DNA of 55,815 bases. It comes from an uncultured bacterium (lineage in GTDB: Bacteria > Bacillota > Clostridia > Lachnospirales > Lachnospiraceae). The DNA lies in contig CAMSTY010000018.1 in NCBI GenBank assembly GCA_947063875.1, forward strand, positions 1 through 55,815, in the 5' to 3' direction. Shown piece after piece: positions 38,396-47,507 of the stretch. Position numbers and translations under genes: made by a program. Numbering within the stretch: position 1 is the first letter of the stretch; the number at the start of each line of letters is the position of its first letter. The notes below the pieces were generated by a model. It made no database searches. It saw only the letters and a list, made by a program, of their open reading frames with translations, and was not told where the DNA came from.

Positions 38396-40249
38396 TCAGG
38401 CCTCCTGTTCCAAAGGATGAAAAGGAAGCCGGATCTTCATGGCAGTGTATTCGCCAGGACAGCTATCAATGCTGATGCCGTAATCCTGTCCGAAATCATA
38501 TTGAATCCGTTTATTCACATTGCTGATTCCCACATGACGGAAAAAATCAGCGGATGCCTGAGAATCGCCTTTTAATACTTTGTCGATGGTTTCTTTGCTC
38601 ATGCCGACTCCGTTGTCGGTGACAGAAATGACAAGAAATCGCCGGAGATCCTCCTCTGTTTTTTTCTCTGCGTGGATGACGATGGTTCCGGCGCATCCCT
38701 TTGGTTCAATGCCATGAAACATAGCGTTTTCAATGATTGGCTGAAGAGTGAAACGATGAATCCGGCATTGATACAGCTGTGGGTCCTGGATTTGATATTC
38801 CATGGCGATATTGCCGCCATATCGGTATTGCTGAATCAGGAAATAATCTTTTACCAGATCCAGTTCTTCTTTTAATGTGATCAGGGCGGTGGTGCCTTTG
38901 GAAACATTTTTCATCAGCCGTGCCAGGGCAGTGGTCATTTCAGCAATGTCGGTGGCATTTTGGATGGTTGCCATCCATTTGATCGAGTTCAAGGTGTTAT
39001 AGAGAAAATGGGGGTTGATCTGGCTTTGGAGGATCTGGTACTCCAAATCTTTTTTCTGCTTTTCATCCTCGATTTTCTTATCCATCAGGGAGACCACGTT
39101 TTCCGACATCTGGTTGATCCCCTGTCCGATCAGGCCGAATTCATCCTGCCATTCAATCGATGGGTCCCGGGAAAAATCACCCTGGGAAATCGAGGTGATT
39201 TTTTCGAGGATTTTCTGTACCGGACGATTGATGATCTGATTTAATAAAGCGTAAAGGGCTAGGCCAATCAAACAGAGCGTTAGGGCAATCACAACGATTA
39301 ACAGCAGGTATGCGTGGATCTGGGTCTGGTAAGCTTTTTCCGAAAGAATCTGGGAGACAGACCAGCCGTCAGGCCCCAAAGGGCAGGTGATCATAGTACG
39401 TTTGCTGCCATCGGCAAGCCTGATCCGGCGGGCGCGGCTTTCCGTATTAAAAGCCTGCTTGCTGATATCAGAAAGAATCTGATATTCCAAAGCGCTTTCC
39501 TGCAGATGCCCGTTTTCCTGATGATAGGTGTGCTCTCCTAAATGGATATAGAGGCTGGCGTCTTCCTCCAACGGAAAAACATCCAGAAGTTCCAAAAAAA
39601 TGCGTTCGGAAACAGCCAAGTAGCACCAGCCGACAACCTGGGAGCCGTAGGGGCTGCGGACGGGGCGTAATAGGGGAATGACCCGTTCTTTGCTGGCGGG
39701 AGACAGCGGGTCGTCAACAATCTGCCACTGATAACCAGGCGCATCAAGAAGCGGCTGAAAAAAGCCGGCCTGCTGAAAATGATCGACAGCTTGAGGCGTA
39801 CTGGCCGAGGAGGTGTCAGATATCTGAAGATAATTGCGCCGGTTCAGGGGGCTTATGATTACTTTACTCAGATATTCATGAGAAGAGGTATTGTGATACT
39901 CCTCTTTGAGACGTTCGTAAGCATTGAGGGCTGTGATTCGCAGTGAGGAGCTGTCGGAGGAAATGGAAGGCATTTGCTTCTGGTTCCGGAATGATTCCAG
40001 ATATCTGCCAATGTCCAGGCTGGAGCAGCACCATTGATTCAATCCGAGAATGCTTTCCACAGAAGAACCGACGCTGCCGGAAAGCACCTGCAGGCTATAC
40101 TCTGCCGACTGAAGCTGGTTCCTTTTTAAAAAAGACTGGAAAAGGGAGTAGCATACGGAGACGGTAAGTATGGTAATAACGGCAGTAATGGCGGCTGTGC
40201 TCAACAGGATTTTGCTGCGGATGGTTTTTGGCAGAATGCTTTTGGGCAT
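38396..40249 (-). CDS. Sensor histidine kinase, YesM-like (HPK7)
   Basis: 617 aa. Membrane segment near residues 15-35, an extracellular sensor domain of about 250 residues, a second membrane segment near 305-325 and HAMP (to about 380). The His kinase domain follows with QSQINPHFLYNTLNSIKW (His414) and a C-terminal ATPase domain (VTDNGVGMS). AAAAGGAG lies 8 bases before ATG 40249; starts further upstream lie at or inside the promoter. It senses an extracellular ligand, probably a glucuronide oligosaccharide judged from the neighbours, and phosphorylates the YesN-like regulator. Confidence 0.93.
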   Translation of the reverse strand: MPKSILPKTIRSKILLSTAAITAVITILTVSVCYSLFQSFLKRNQLQSAEYSLQVLSGSVGSSVESILGLNQWCCSSLDIGRYLESFRNQKQMPSISSDSSSLRITALNAYERLKEEYHNTSSHEYLSKVIISPLNRRNYLQISDTSSASTPQAVDHFQQAGFFQPLLDAPGYQWQIVDDPLSPASKERVIPLLRPVRSPYGSQVVGWCYLAVSERIFLELLDVFPLEEDASLYIHLGEHTYHQENGHLQESALEYQILSDISKQAFNTESRARRIRLADGSKRTMITCPLGPDGWSVSQILSEKAYQTQIHAYLLLIVVIALTLCLIGLALYALLNQIINRPVQKILEKITSISQGDFSRDPSIEWQDEFGLIGQGINQMSENVVSLMDKKIEDEKQKKDLEYQILQSQINPHFLYNTLNSIKWMATIQNATDIAEMTTALARLMKNVSKGTTALITLKEELDLVKDYFLIQQYRYGGNIAMEYQIQDPQLYQCRIHRFTLQPIIENAMFHGIEPKGCAGTIVIHAEKKTEEDLRRFLVISVTDNGVGMSKETIDKVLKGDSQASADFFRHVGISNVNKRIQYDFGQDYGISIDSCPGEYTAMKIRLPFHPLEQEA

Positions 40250-40286
40250 GAAAAATCTCCTTTTCCAGAATCTCTTTTGCTCTATA

Positions 40287-40315
40287 ATCATATTCGCTCC
40301 TGGTATTTTTGTCAA
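40287..40315 (-). promoter_or_regulatory. Promoter of the kinase/regulator operon
   Basis: On the minus strand, consensus -35 TTGACA (40315-40310), 17-base spacer, -10 TATGAT (40292-40287), about 38 bases before the kinase start. Confidence 0.8.
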
Positions 40316-40326
40316 ATGAATACAAT

Positions 40327-40359
40327 CGTTAAAAATTACCGGTTACCGTTAAAAATTAC
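40327..40359. repeat. 13-bp direct repeat, probable response-regulator binding site
   Basis: CGTTAAAAATTAC occurs at 40327-40339 and again, identical, at 40347-40359: a 20-base period, two helical turns, as expected for two AraC-type domains on one DNA face. It lies 12 bases upstream of the kinase promoter -35 and 72 bases before the -35 of the divergent ABC operon. Confidence 0.7.
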
Positions 40360-40431
40360 ATCTTTTCCCATATTTCTTGTGATAATAATGAAAAAACAGA
40401 AGAAAAGATAGATTTTCTAGTAAAAAATCCA

Positions 40432-40460
40432 TTCAGAAATAGAAAAAACTCTTTTATAAT
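40432..40460 (+). promoter_or_regulatory. Promoter of the sugar ABC / GH88 / lyase operon
   Basis: -10 TATAAT (40455-40460), 17-base spacer, weak -35 TTCAGA (40432-40437). The weak -35 agrees with a need for an activator. Confidence 0.65.
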
Positions 40461-40515
40461 GAATGACATAACAAAAAAGTGCACAAACGAGAGCGCTTAA
40501 AAGGAGGAAAAAGAG

Positions 40516-41865
40516 ATGAAGAAAAGACGTTTGGTAAGCCTGGTAACAGCGGCGGCCATGGTATCCGGGCTGGCGGCATGTGGGGGAGGCGGCGGCAGCA
40601 ATGAGACCGCAGCGGCAGGAGGAGCGGCTCCGTCAGGGACCACCGCGGCAGAATCCGTGGAGGCCGCCGAGGGACAGACCGTATTAAAATGGTCAATCTG
40701 GGATAAGGACCTGACTGCCTATTATCAGCCGCTGGTGGAAGAGTTTGAGAAGCAGAATCCGGATCTGAAGATTGAGATGGTGGATCTGGGCAGTTCGGAT
40801 TATCAGACGGTTCTGGGAACCCAGCTGACGGGTTCCGGCTCGGATTTTGATATTGTTACCATCAAGGATGTGCCTGGGTATGCCACGCTGGTGAATAAGG
40901 GCGTCCTGGAGCCTTTGGATGAGTATATTGCCGCAGACAATGTGGATCTTGGAGCCTATAAGGGACTGACGGATCAGATCGCTGTGGACGGCAAGCTGTA
41001 TGAGCTGCCTTTCAGAAGCGACTTCTGGGTTCTTTATTACAATAAAGATGTTTTTGATGCGGCAGGCGTGCCCTATCCCACCAACGATATGACTTTTGAG
41101 GATTACGACGCCCTGGCAAGACAGCTGACTGTGGACACTCCCGGACAGGAGGTTTACGGCGCCCATTACCATACCTGGAGAAGCGCGGTGCAGCTGTTCG
41201 GTATCCTGGATGGAAAGAATACCATTCTGGATGGGAACTATGATTTCTTAAAGCCTTACTATGAGATGGCGCTGGCAGAGCAGGAGGATGGCGTATGCCA
41301 GGATTATGCTACCTTAAAGACCTCCAATCTCCATTACTCCGGAGCCTTCTCCCAGGGTAATGTCGCTATGATGAATATGGGAACCTGGTTTATCTCTACT
41401 CTGATCGAGAAGATTAAATCCGGCGAATATACGGACTGCGCTAACTGGGGAATTGCCAAGTATCCTCATGCCGAGGGCGTGGAACCCGGCTCTACTCTGG
41501 CGACGATCACGGCTCTTTCTATCCCGGCCAATGCGCCCCACAAGGATGCTGCCTGGAAATTTGTGAAGTTTGTATGCGGCGAGGAAGGGGCAAAGATCCT
41601 GGCCGGCACCGGAAATATCCCGGCTCTGATGAGCGATGATATTGCAGGGATGATCTCTGCCATGGAAGGGTTCCCGGCAGATGAAAGCAACACAAAGGCC
41701 CTGCAGACAGCCAATTTGTATCTGGAGATGCCGGTGAGCAGCAAGAGTTCTGAGATTGAGATCGTGCTGAATGAGGCTCATGACAATATTATGACCGGCA
41801 ATTCCACCATCGACGAGGGGATTGCGGATATGAATGAAAAGGTGGGCGCAATTCTGGCTCAGTAA
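40516..41865 (+). CDS. Sugar ABC transporter substrate-binding lipoprotein (family 1)
   Basis: 449 aa. Signal peptide with lipobox LAAC (Cys22), then a Gly/Ala-rich linker to about 45. The mature part is a family 1 extracellular solute-binding protein (VEEFEKQNPDLKIEMV, SDFWVLYYNKDVFDAAGVPYP, MMNMGTWF). It binds oligosaccharides at the outer membrane surface of the cell. AAAGGAGG precedes the ATG. It is the first gene of the operon; a stable hairpin after it probably keeps its mRNA level above that of the permeases. The substrate is inferred to be glucuronic-acid-containing oligosaccharides from the GH88 and lyase genes downstream. Confidence 0.92.
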   Translation: MKKRRLVSLVTAAAMVSGLAACGGGGGSNETAAAGGAAPSGTTAAESVEAAEGQTVLKWSIWDKDLTAYYQPLVEEFEKQNPDLKIEMVDLGSSDYQTVLGTQLTGSGSDFDIVTIKDVPGYATLVNKGVLEPLDEYIAADNVDLGAYKGLTDQIAVDGKLYELPFRSDFWVLYYNKDVFDAAGVPYPTNDMTFEDYDALARQLTVDTPGQEVYGAHYHTWRSAVQLFGILDGKNTILDGNYDFLKPYYEMALAEQEDGVCQDYATLKTSNLHYSGAFSQGNVAMMNMGTWFISTLIEKIKSGEYTDCANWGIAKYPHAEGVEPGSTLATITALSIPANAPHKDAAWKFVKFVCGEEGAKILAGTGNIPALMSDDIAGMISAMEGFPADESNTKALQTANLYLEMPVSSKSSEIEIVLNEAHDNIMTGNSTIDEGIADMNEKVGAILAQ

Positions 41866-41914
41866 CCCCCATGTCCCGCTTGGGGCGCGATCAGGAAGGA
41901 AACAGTTATAAGAA

Positions 41915-41942
41915 AAGGCAGGCGGAATCAAACGCCTGCCTT
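41915..41942 (+). terminator. Intercistronic attenuating hairpin
   Basis: Perfect 10-bp stem AAGGCAGGCG (41915-41924) / CGCCTGCCTT (41933-41942) with an 8-base loop and an A/T tail lacking a long T run. It separates the binding-protein gene from the permeases. Confidence 0.7.
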
Positions 41943-42018
41943 ATTAAAAGGAATCTGACGGGCCGATGTGCGCGGATTAATGCTTTGGCCCGGACAGAGA
42001 AGAGAAAGGAAGGTATCT

Positions 42019-43092
42019 ATGGGAAAGACAAAAACCATTGACCCCGCTGTGGTGCAGAAAAAACTGTCCGTGCTGGAACCACAGCTGGAGCGGCTCCAGC
42101 AGCAGGCGGAGGAGGAGACAGATCTGAAGAAAAAGCTGAAGCTGGGAAGACAGGCAGACCGGATGAGGGATAAGATCCGTCAGGCCAAGACCGGCGAACG
42201 CTTCAGCCGTCAGGCCAAGAGAGATTTGGTGGCATATTCCTTTATTGCGCCGAACTTTATCGGGTTTGCGGTATTTACCTTAGGACCGGTCATCTTTGCG
42301 TTTGTGCTGGCATTTTTAAAATGGGACGGCAACAATGCCATGGAGTTTGCAGGGCTGAACAATTTTGCCCTGATGGTGGGCAATAAGCGTTTCCTGGCGG
42401 CTCTGCGCAACACCGTGATCTACTGCGTGGCTACCGTGCCCTTTACCCTGGCGGTGGCGCTGGCGCTGGCGGTACTGCTGAATCAGAAAATCAAGGGGAG
42501 GAATTTCTTCAGGACTGTCAGCTTTTTCCCTTATGTGGCGTCTCTGGTGGCGGTGGCGGCGGTCTGGAATATGTTATTTTCCCCGGCAAAAAGCGGCCCG
42601 GTCAACATGATTCTTTACAACCTGGGCATGGCAGCCAAAAGCCTTCCCAAATGGTCGGCTGACAAAAACTGGGTGATGTTTACAGTAGTTTTCTTCTCCG
42701 TGTGGAAGAATATGGGATATTACATGGTAATCTACCTGGCAGGCCTCCAGGGGATCAACGGGGAACTGTATGAGGCCTGCGGACTGGATGGAGCCAACAC
42801 CTGGCAGCGTTTCTGGTACATTACCCTGCCGCAGCTGAGGCCTACCACCTTTTTCGTGACCATCATTCTGACCATCAACTGCTTTAAGGTTTATGATATT
42901 GTATACATGCTGGCAGGCGGCAACACAGGCGTGCTCAACGAATCTGCGATTGTTCTGGTATACCACATTTACGAGGAGGCATTCCGCAACTGGAATTTAG
43001 GCTACGCAAGCGCAGTTGCCATGGTACTGTTCCTTATGGTTCTGGCCATCACCCTGGTTCAGTTCCGGGGAGAAAAGAAATATTCTGCTTGA
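42019..43092 (+). CDS. Sugar ABC transporter permease (MalF/UgpA-like) with N-terminal coiled coil
   Basis: 357 aa, longer than the usual ~290-300. Residues 8-60 form a highly charged heptad-like helix (LEPQLERLQQQAEEETDLKKKL) before the first membrane segment at about 72. Six membrane helices follow, with the EAA loop YEACGLDGANTWQRFWYITLPQLRP. It pairs with the next permease. AAAGGAAGG precedes ATG 42019; the extension is therefore translated in the same frame from the only good start. An ATP-binding subunit is not encoded nearby; in Firmicutes a shared MsmX-type ATPase usually serves such importers. Confidence 0.9.
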   Translation: MGKTKTIDPAVVQKKLSVLEPQLERLQQQAEEETDLKKKLKLGRQADRMRDKIRQAKTGERFSRQAKRDLVAYSFIAPNFIGFAVFTLGPVIFAFVLAFLKWDGNNAMEFAGLNNFALMVGNKRFLAALRNTVIYCVATVPFTLAVALALAVLLNQKIKGRNFFRTVSFFPYVASLVAVAAVWNMLFSPAKSGPVNMILYNLGMAAKSLPKWSADKNWVMFTVVFFSVWKNMGYYMVIYLAGLQGINGELYEACGLDGANTWQRFWYITLPQLRPTTFFVTIILTINCFKVYDIVYMLAGGNTGVLNESAIVLVYHIYEEAFRNWNLGYASAVAMVLFLMVLAITLVQFRGEKKYSA

Positions 43093-43105
43093 GGAGGAAT
43101 GCTAA

Positions 43106-43942
43106 ATGAAAATTCAGAATACAAAAACAAAAACCCTGCGTGTGATTCTCTATGCGGTGCTGATTGCCCTGGCCCTGGTAATGCTGGTGCCTTTTGCATG
43201 GATGCTGTCGGCGTCTTTTAAGCTGGATAAGGATGTTTTTATTTTTCCTATTGAGTGGATTCCCAAGAATCCCCGGTGGCAGAACTATGTGGATATCTGG
43301 AGCAAGATCCCGTTGATGACTTTTGTGCTGAATACGGTGAAGCTGACCCTGATCGTTACCTTCCTGCAGCTTCTCACCAGCAGCTTTGCGGCATACGCCT
43401 TTGCGAAGCTGGATTTTAAGGGCAAGGATCTTTTGTTCCTGGCTTATATCGCCACCATCGCGGTGCCGTGGCAGGTATACATGGTCCCTCAGTTTATGAT
43501 GATGCGTTCCATGGGGTTGGCGGACACTCATCTGGCCATCATTTTCCTGCAGGCGTTTTCGGCCTTTGGAGTGTTTATGATGAAGCAGTTTTATGAGGGG
43601 ATTCCCACGGAACTGTGCGAGGCGGCGAGAATCGATGGAATGACGGAGTATCAGATCTGGTATAAGATTATGCTGCCCCTCTCCAAACCGTCCCTGTCCA
43701 CACTGACGATATTTACCTTTGTCAATACCTGGAATGACTTTTTGGGGCCGCTCATCTATCTGACGACCGAGTCGAAGAAAACATTACAGCTGGGGTTGCG
43801 GATGTTTATCAGCCAGTTCGGGTCTGAGTATGGATTGATTATGGCGGCTTCGGTACTGAGCCTGATTCCGGTGCTGATCGTATTTCTTTCACTGCAGAAA
43901 TATTTTGTGGAAGGAGTGGCGGCTTCCGGAGTGAAGGGCTGA
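43106..43942 (+). CDS. Sugar ABC transporter permease (MalG/UgpE-like)
   Basis: 278 aa, six membrane helices, EAA loop TELCEAARIDGMTEYQIWYKIMLPLSKP. Starts 13 bases after the first permease with GAGGAGG upstream. Forms the second half of the transport channel. Confidence 0.93.
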   Translation: MKIQNTKTKTLRVILYAVLIALALVMLVPFAWMLSASFKLDKDVFIFPIEWIPKNPRWQNYVDIWSKIPLMTFVLNTVKLTLIVTFLQLLTSSFAAYAFAKLDFKGKDLLFLAYIATIAVPWQVYMVPQFMMMRSMGLADTHLAIIFLQAFSAFGVFMMKQFYEGIPTELCEAARIDGMTEYQIWYKIMLPLSKPSLSTLTIFTFVNTWNDFLGPLIYLTTESKKTLQLGLRMFISQFGSEYGLIMAASVLSLIPVLIVFLSLQKYFVEGVAASGVKG

Positions 43943-43979
43943 TAAAACAGTTTTCTGAGAAAACAGTGAGGTATCTTTT

Positions 43980-45161
43980 ATGAGTTGGATTACAAAGCAG
44001 CAATTGGCGGACATGCCGGCGATTTCGGCCCCGGAGGTGGAGAGGGCATTGGATATTGCGGCGCGGCTGGTGATTGGGAATCTCCCGGATTTTACGGACC
44101 GGTTTCCGAAGGCTTACAGCGAAAATGGATTTTATGATGCCGCGGATAATGTGGACTGGACTACGGGGTTTTGGACTGGGGAGGTCTGGCTGGCCTATGA
44201 ACACACTGGTAAGGAGCAGCTTTTGGAGGCCGGAAAGATACAGATGGACAGTTTCCTGGAACGGGTGGAAAAGAAGCGGGATGTGGAGACTCATGATCTT
44301 GGTTTTTTGTATTCCCCTTCTTGCGTGGCGGGCTATAAGCTGACGGGCAGTCAGGTGGGGCGCCGGGCGGCCTTGCTGGCTGCCCGGGAACTGACCGGGA
44401 GATTTCACGAAAAAGGGGAGTTTATCCAGGCATGGGGGCCTCTTAACGCCCCGGATAATTACCGTCTGATCATCGATTGCCTTTTGAATCTGCCCTTGCT
44501 TTACTGGGCGTCGGAGGAGACCGGCGAGGAGCGGTACCGTCAGGTGGCAGAGAGGCATATTCATACGGCTCTATCTCACGTGATCCGGGAAGATTTTTCC
44601 ACCTGGCATACCTTTTTCTTTGACCGGGAGAGCGGCGCTGCGGACCATGGGGCCACCTGCCAGGGTTATCGGGACGGGTCGGCCTGGGCCAGAGGCCAGG
44701 CCTGGGGCGTGTATGGGACGGCAATCAGCTATCGCTATACAAGGAAGGAGGAATATATCCCTGTCTTTGAGGGAGTGACGGAATATTTCCTAAGTCATCT
44801 GCCAAGGGATCTGGTGCCTTTCTGGGATCTGGAGTTTGGGGATGGGGACGAGCAGCCGAAGGATTCTTCCTCCGGGGCCATTGCGGCCTGCGGAATACTG
44901 GAGATGGCAAAGTACCTGGATGAGAAGAAATCCGCTTATTACCGGGAAATTGCCAAAAAACTGGTAAAGGCCCTGGCGGACCACTATGCGGTGAAGGATC
45001 CGAAGGAGTCCAATGGCCTGGTGCTTCACAGCACTTATTCCAATCATTCCCCCTATAATACCTGCAACCATTACGGGGTGGACGAGTGCAATATCTGGGG
45101 AGATTATTTTTATATGGAGGCCCTGACAAGGCTGTATAAGGACTGGCAGGTTTACTGGTAA
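43980..45161 (+). CDS. GH88 unsaturated glucuronyl hydrolase
   Basis: 393 aa, an (alpha/alpha)6 barrel enzyme. NVDWTTGFWTGEVWLAYE, HDLGFLYSPS (Asp106) and IIDCLLNLPLLYWAS (Asp166) fit the two Asp-bearing catalytic segments of UGL. GYRDGSAWARGQAWG and DSSSGAIAACG are also family blocks. It removes the 4,5-unsaturated uronic acid that a polysaccharide lyase leaves at the non-reducing end of glycosaminoglycan or similar oligosaccharides. No signal peptide, so it acts after import. It lies between the ABC permeases and a lyase gene in one operon. Confidence 0.93.
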   Translation: MSWITKQQLADMPAISAPEVERALDIAARLVIGNLPDFTDRFPKAYSENGFYDAADNVDWTTGFWTGEVWLAYEHTGKEQLLEAGKIQMDSFLERVEKKRDVETHDLGFLYSPSCVAGYKLTGSQVGRRAALLAARELTGRFHEKGEFIQAWGPLNAPDNYRLIIDCLLNLPLLYWASEETGEERYRQVAERHIHTALSHVIREDFSTWHTFFFDRESGAADHGATCQGYRDGSAWARGQAWGVYGTAISYRYTRKEEYIPVFEGVTEYFLSHLPRDLVPFWDLEFGDGDEQPKDSSSGAIAACGILEMAKYLDEKKSAYYREIAKKLVKALADHYAVKDPKESNGLVLHSTYSNHSPYNTCNHYGVDECNIWGDYFYMEALTRLYKDWQVYW

Positions 45162-45231
45162 CGCATTCCTTGAAGAACCGGAATATGAGAATGGGGAAAA
45201 TAGGCAGGTAATAAACTGTGGGAGGGACAAG

Positions 45232-47409
45232 ATGACAAAACAGGAATTTTTTGCAAGAGGAAGGGAACATTTTTTTGTGGATGATCCAAAGGGGGCGGCT
45301 GCCTATTGCCAAAAGCACTGGCCGGAGGAATGCAGGCATATTATAGAGGTGGCGTCCGCGGTGTGCCGAAATGAGTTTATGTTTGACTTGCCTTGCGACC
45401 TGGAACAGACCTGGGAGCCGGTATGCTTTGAGCCGGAGGGGTCGGTGGACTGGGAGTACCGGCCGGATTGCGACCCGGAATTCAGTTATCAGTTTAACCG
45501 CCATCGCTTTTTCATCTGTTTGGGGCAGGCTTATCATCTGACCGGGGATGAAAAATATGCAAAGCACTTTGTACGTCTTCTGACGGACTGGATGGAGCGG
45601 GTGAAGCGGACTCCCAAGACGGAAAAGACTGCCTGGAGAATCCTGGAAGCAGGATTTCGGGGCGAGTACTGGACAAAGGCAATCCGGTATTTTGCAGACA
45701 GCCCGCATCTGACAGACCAGGTGGTGGAAAGATTCTGCGACTGCCTGGTGGAGCACGGGGAATATATCATAGAAATGCATTCTCCTTACCGCTATATCAG
45801 TAACTGGGGGGTGCTGGAGAATCATGGCCTCTTCGAGATCGGAATTGCCATGCCGGATGAAGAGAGGAGAAAGCGGTATACCTCGGTTGCCATGGAACAT
45901 CTGGAGATCCAGGCACGAATGCAGATTCTGGGGGACGGGGTTCAGTGGGAACAATCGCCTATGTATCACAATGAAGTGTTTCACTGCTTTGAAGACGTGC
46001 TGATTCTGGCATTCCGCAACCAGATTCCGGTGCCGGAGGCCTTTCTTGAGGCGGTGAAAAAGATGGCTTATGCCAATCTGGCCTGGCAGAAGCCGGATGG
46101 ACGGGAGTTTATGACAGGAGACAGCGACGATATGGACATCCGGGACTATCTGGGAGTGGCTGCATGGCTGTTTAAGGACCCGATGCTAAAGTCCGGGGGA
46201 CGGAGGGTGATGGACTACGAAAGCGTATGGGATATCGGCCCCTTTGGCGCAAAAGAGTATGAGGCCATGGAGGCGGTAAAACCTGATTTTTGTTCCGTCG
46301 CCCTGGAGGATTCCGGCAATTATTACCTGCGTAGCGGCTGGGGAAGGGATGGCAATGTGCTTCATTTCCACTGCGGGACCATGGGCGCCGGCCACGGGCA
46401 TTCGGATAAGCTTCATTTGGACCTGGTGGCCCGGGGCGAAGATGTCCTGACTGATTCCGGGCGCTGCACTTATGCGGTAGATAAGGGACGCTTTGATTTT
46501 AAAAATCCGGATGCCCATAATACCATTACGGTGGACGGGAAATTTTTCACGGTATGCAAGGATTCCTGGGAGTGCAAAAAGCTGTGCCAGCCGGTGAAGC
46601 AGCAGCATAAGTTTACGGAAAATTATGAGTTTATCCAAGGCGGGCATCTGGGATATCTGGATACTCCCGGCGGGGTGTTTGTCAACCGGAAGGTCGTCTG
46701 GATAAAACCGGATCTGTATATTATTGTGGATGAAATGTACAGCGGAGACCCGCATAGGTATAAGCAATACTGGAATTTCAGCGAACAGGGGCAGGTAGAA
46801 TTGAGCGGGCATTGCCCGGTGAAGGCGCCAAAACTTCCGGGGCCGGAGATGGCCGGCGATCCGGACCCGACGATTCACCGGGGCAACCCGGATGGGGGTG
46901 GAAACAGGGAAGAGGCGGACGGTAAAGAGCCGCCCGTTTGGGAAAAGATCGGGACAGGGGCCGTACAGACTGCCGTTTTTACCGGTCAGAAAGCCGAGGC
47001 CCGTTTCTTCTTCCTGACGCCGGAAGCGAAGGCAGAACTGTGTCCGGGAAAGATTGCCCGCCACTACAACCAGCAGGAAACCCGCCAGAAAATCTGTGTG
47101 GACATGAAGGGGGAGGGGTTTACCTCGCTTCTGACTGTGATTCAGACAGGCGAAACCGGAAAGCTGCCGGAATGCCAGGTAGAAAGACTGCCGGTGAAAT
47201 CTGCTTTGAAGGGGATTTACTATCCGTTTTCCATGGCAGAAGGACTGAAAATCATCTTGTCCGGAAAGGAGTACGTAGTAATCATCTGCCACCAGGAGGT
47301 GAATTCCCCGACGGATCTGGAGGAGGTGGACCACTGTCTGGGATATGGAAATGTGATCGTGTTTGATAAGGCTAAGAGCGATAAGGTGGGGACGGTGCTT
47401 TGCTGGTAG
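45232..47409 (+). CDS. Heparinase II/III-family polysaccharide lyase
   Basis: 725 aa. The N-terminal (alpha/alpha) toroid, about 60-330, includes RYISNWGVLENHGLFEIG and a catalytic-type QWEQSPMYHNEVFH. The heparinase II/III beta-sheet domain from about 360 begins YYLRSGWGRDGNVLHFHCGTMGAGHGHSDKLH with DVLTDSGRCTY and AHNTITVDG. Such lyases cut next to uronic acids by beta-elimination, giving the substrate of GH88. Residues about 540-565 are a Gly/Pro/Asp-rich insert (GNPDGGGNREEADGKEP) that looks like a flexible loop. No signal peptide is visible, so it probably works inside on imported oligosaccharides. GGGAGGG precedes the ATG. Exact family and substrate (heparan, hyaluronan, chondroitin or a plant/bacterial polymer) are open. 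Confidence 0.88.
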   Translation: MTKQEFFARGREHFFVDDPKGAAAYCQKHWPEECRHIIEVASAVCRNEFMFDLPCDLEQTWEPVCFEPEGSVDWEYRPDCDPEFSYQFNRHRFFICLGQAYHLTGDEKYAKHFVRLLTDWMERVKRTPKTEKTAWRILEAGFRGEYWTKAIRYFADSPHLTDQVVERFCDCLVEHGEYIIEMHSPYRYISNWGVLENHGLFEIGIAMPDEERRKRYTSVAMEHLEIQARMQILGDGVQWEQSPMYHNEVFHCFEDVLILAFRNQIPVPEAFLEAVKKMAYANLAWQKPDGREFMTGDSDDMDIRDYLGVAAWLFKDPMLKSGGRRVMDYESVWDIGPFGAKEYEAMEAVKPDFCSVALEDSGNYYLRSGWGRDGNVLHFHCGTMGAGHGHSDKLHLDLVARGEDVLTDSGRCTYAVDKGRFDFKNPDAHNTITVDGKFFTVCKDSWECKKLCQPVKQQHKFTENYEFIQGGHLGYLDTPGGVFVNRKVVWIKPDLYIIVDEMYSGDPHRYKQYWNFSEQGQVELSGHCPVKAPKLPGPEMAGDPDPTIHRGNPDGGGNREEADGKEPPVWEKIGTGAVQTAVFTGQKAEARFFFLTPEAKAELCPGKIARHYNQQETRQKICVDMKGEGFTSLLTVIQTGETGKLPECQVERLPVKSALKGIYYPFSMAEGLKIILSGKEYVVIICHQEVNSPTDLEEVDHCLGYGNVIVFDKAKSDKVGTVLCW

Positions 47410-47472
47410 ACGCTAAAAAGCGATAAAATGGAAAAATAAACCATAGGATAAGAGATAGTTTCTTGGATTTTC

Positions 47473-47501
47473 TTGACAATGTTTGGAAGCATGTTTTATA
47501 T
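47473..47501 (+). promoter_or_regulatory. Promoter of the fructokinase gene
   Basis: Consensus -35 TTGACA (47473-47478), 17-base spacer, -10 TTATAT (47496-47501), leaving a leader of about 270 bases. Confidence 0.65.
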
Positions 47502-47507
47502 TATTTT

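Noticed and set aside
46186..47334. Minus-strand open frame of 382 codons in the lyase gene
   Set aside because: Antisense shadow without motifs.
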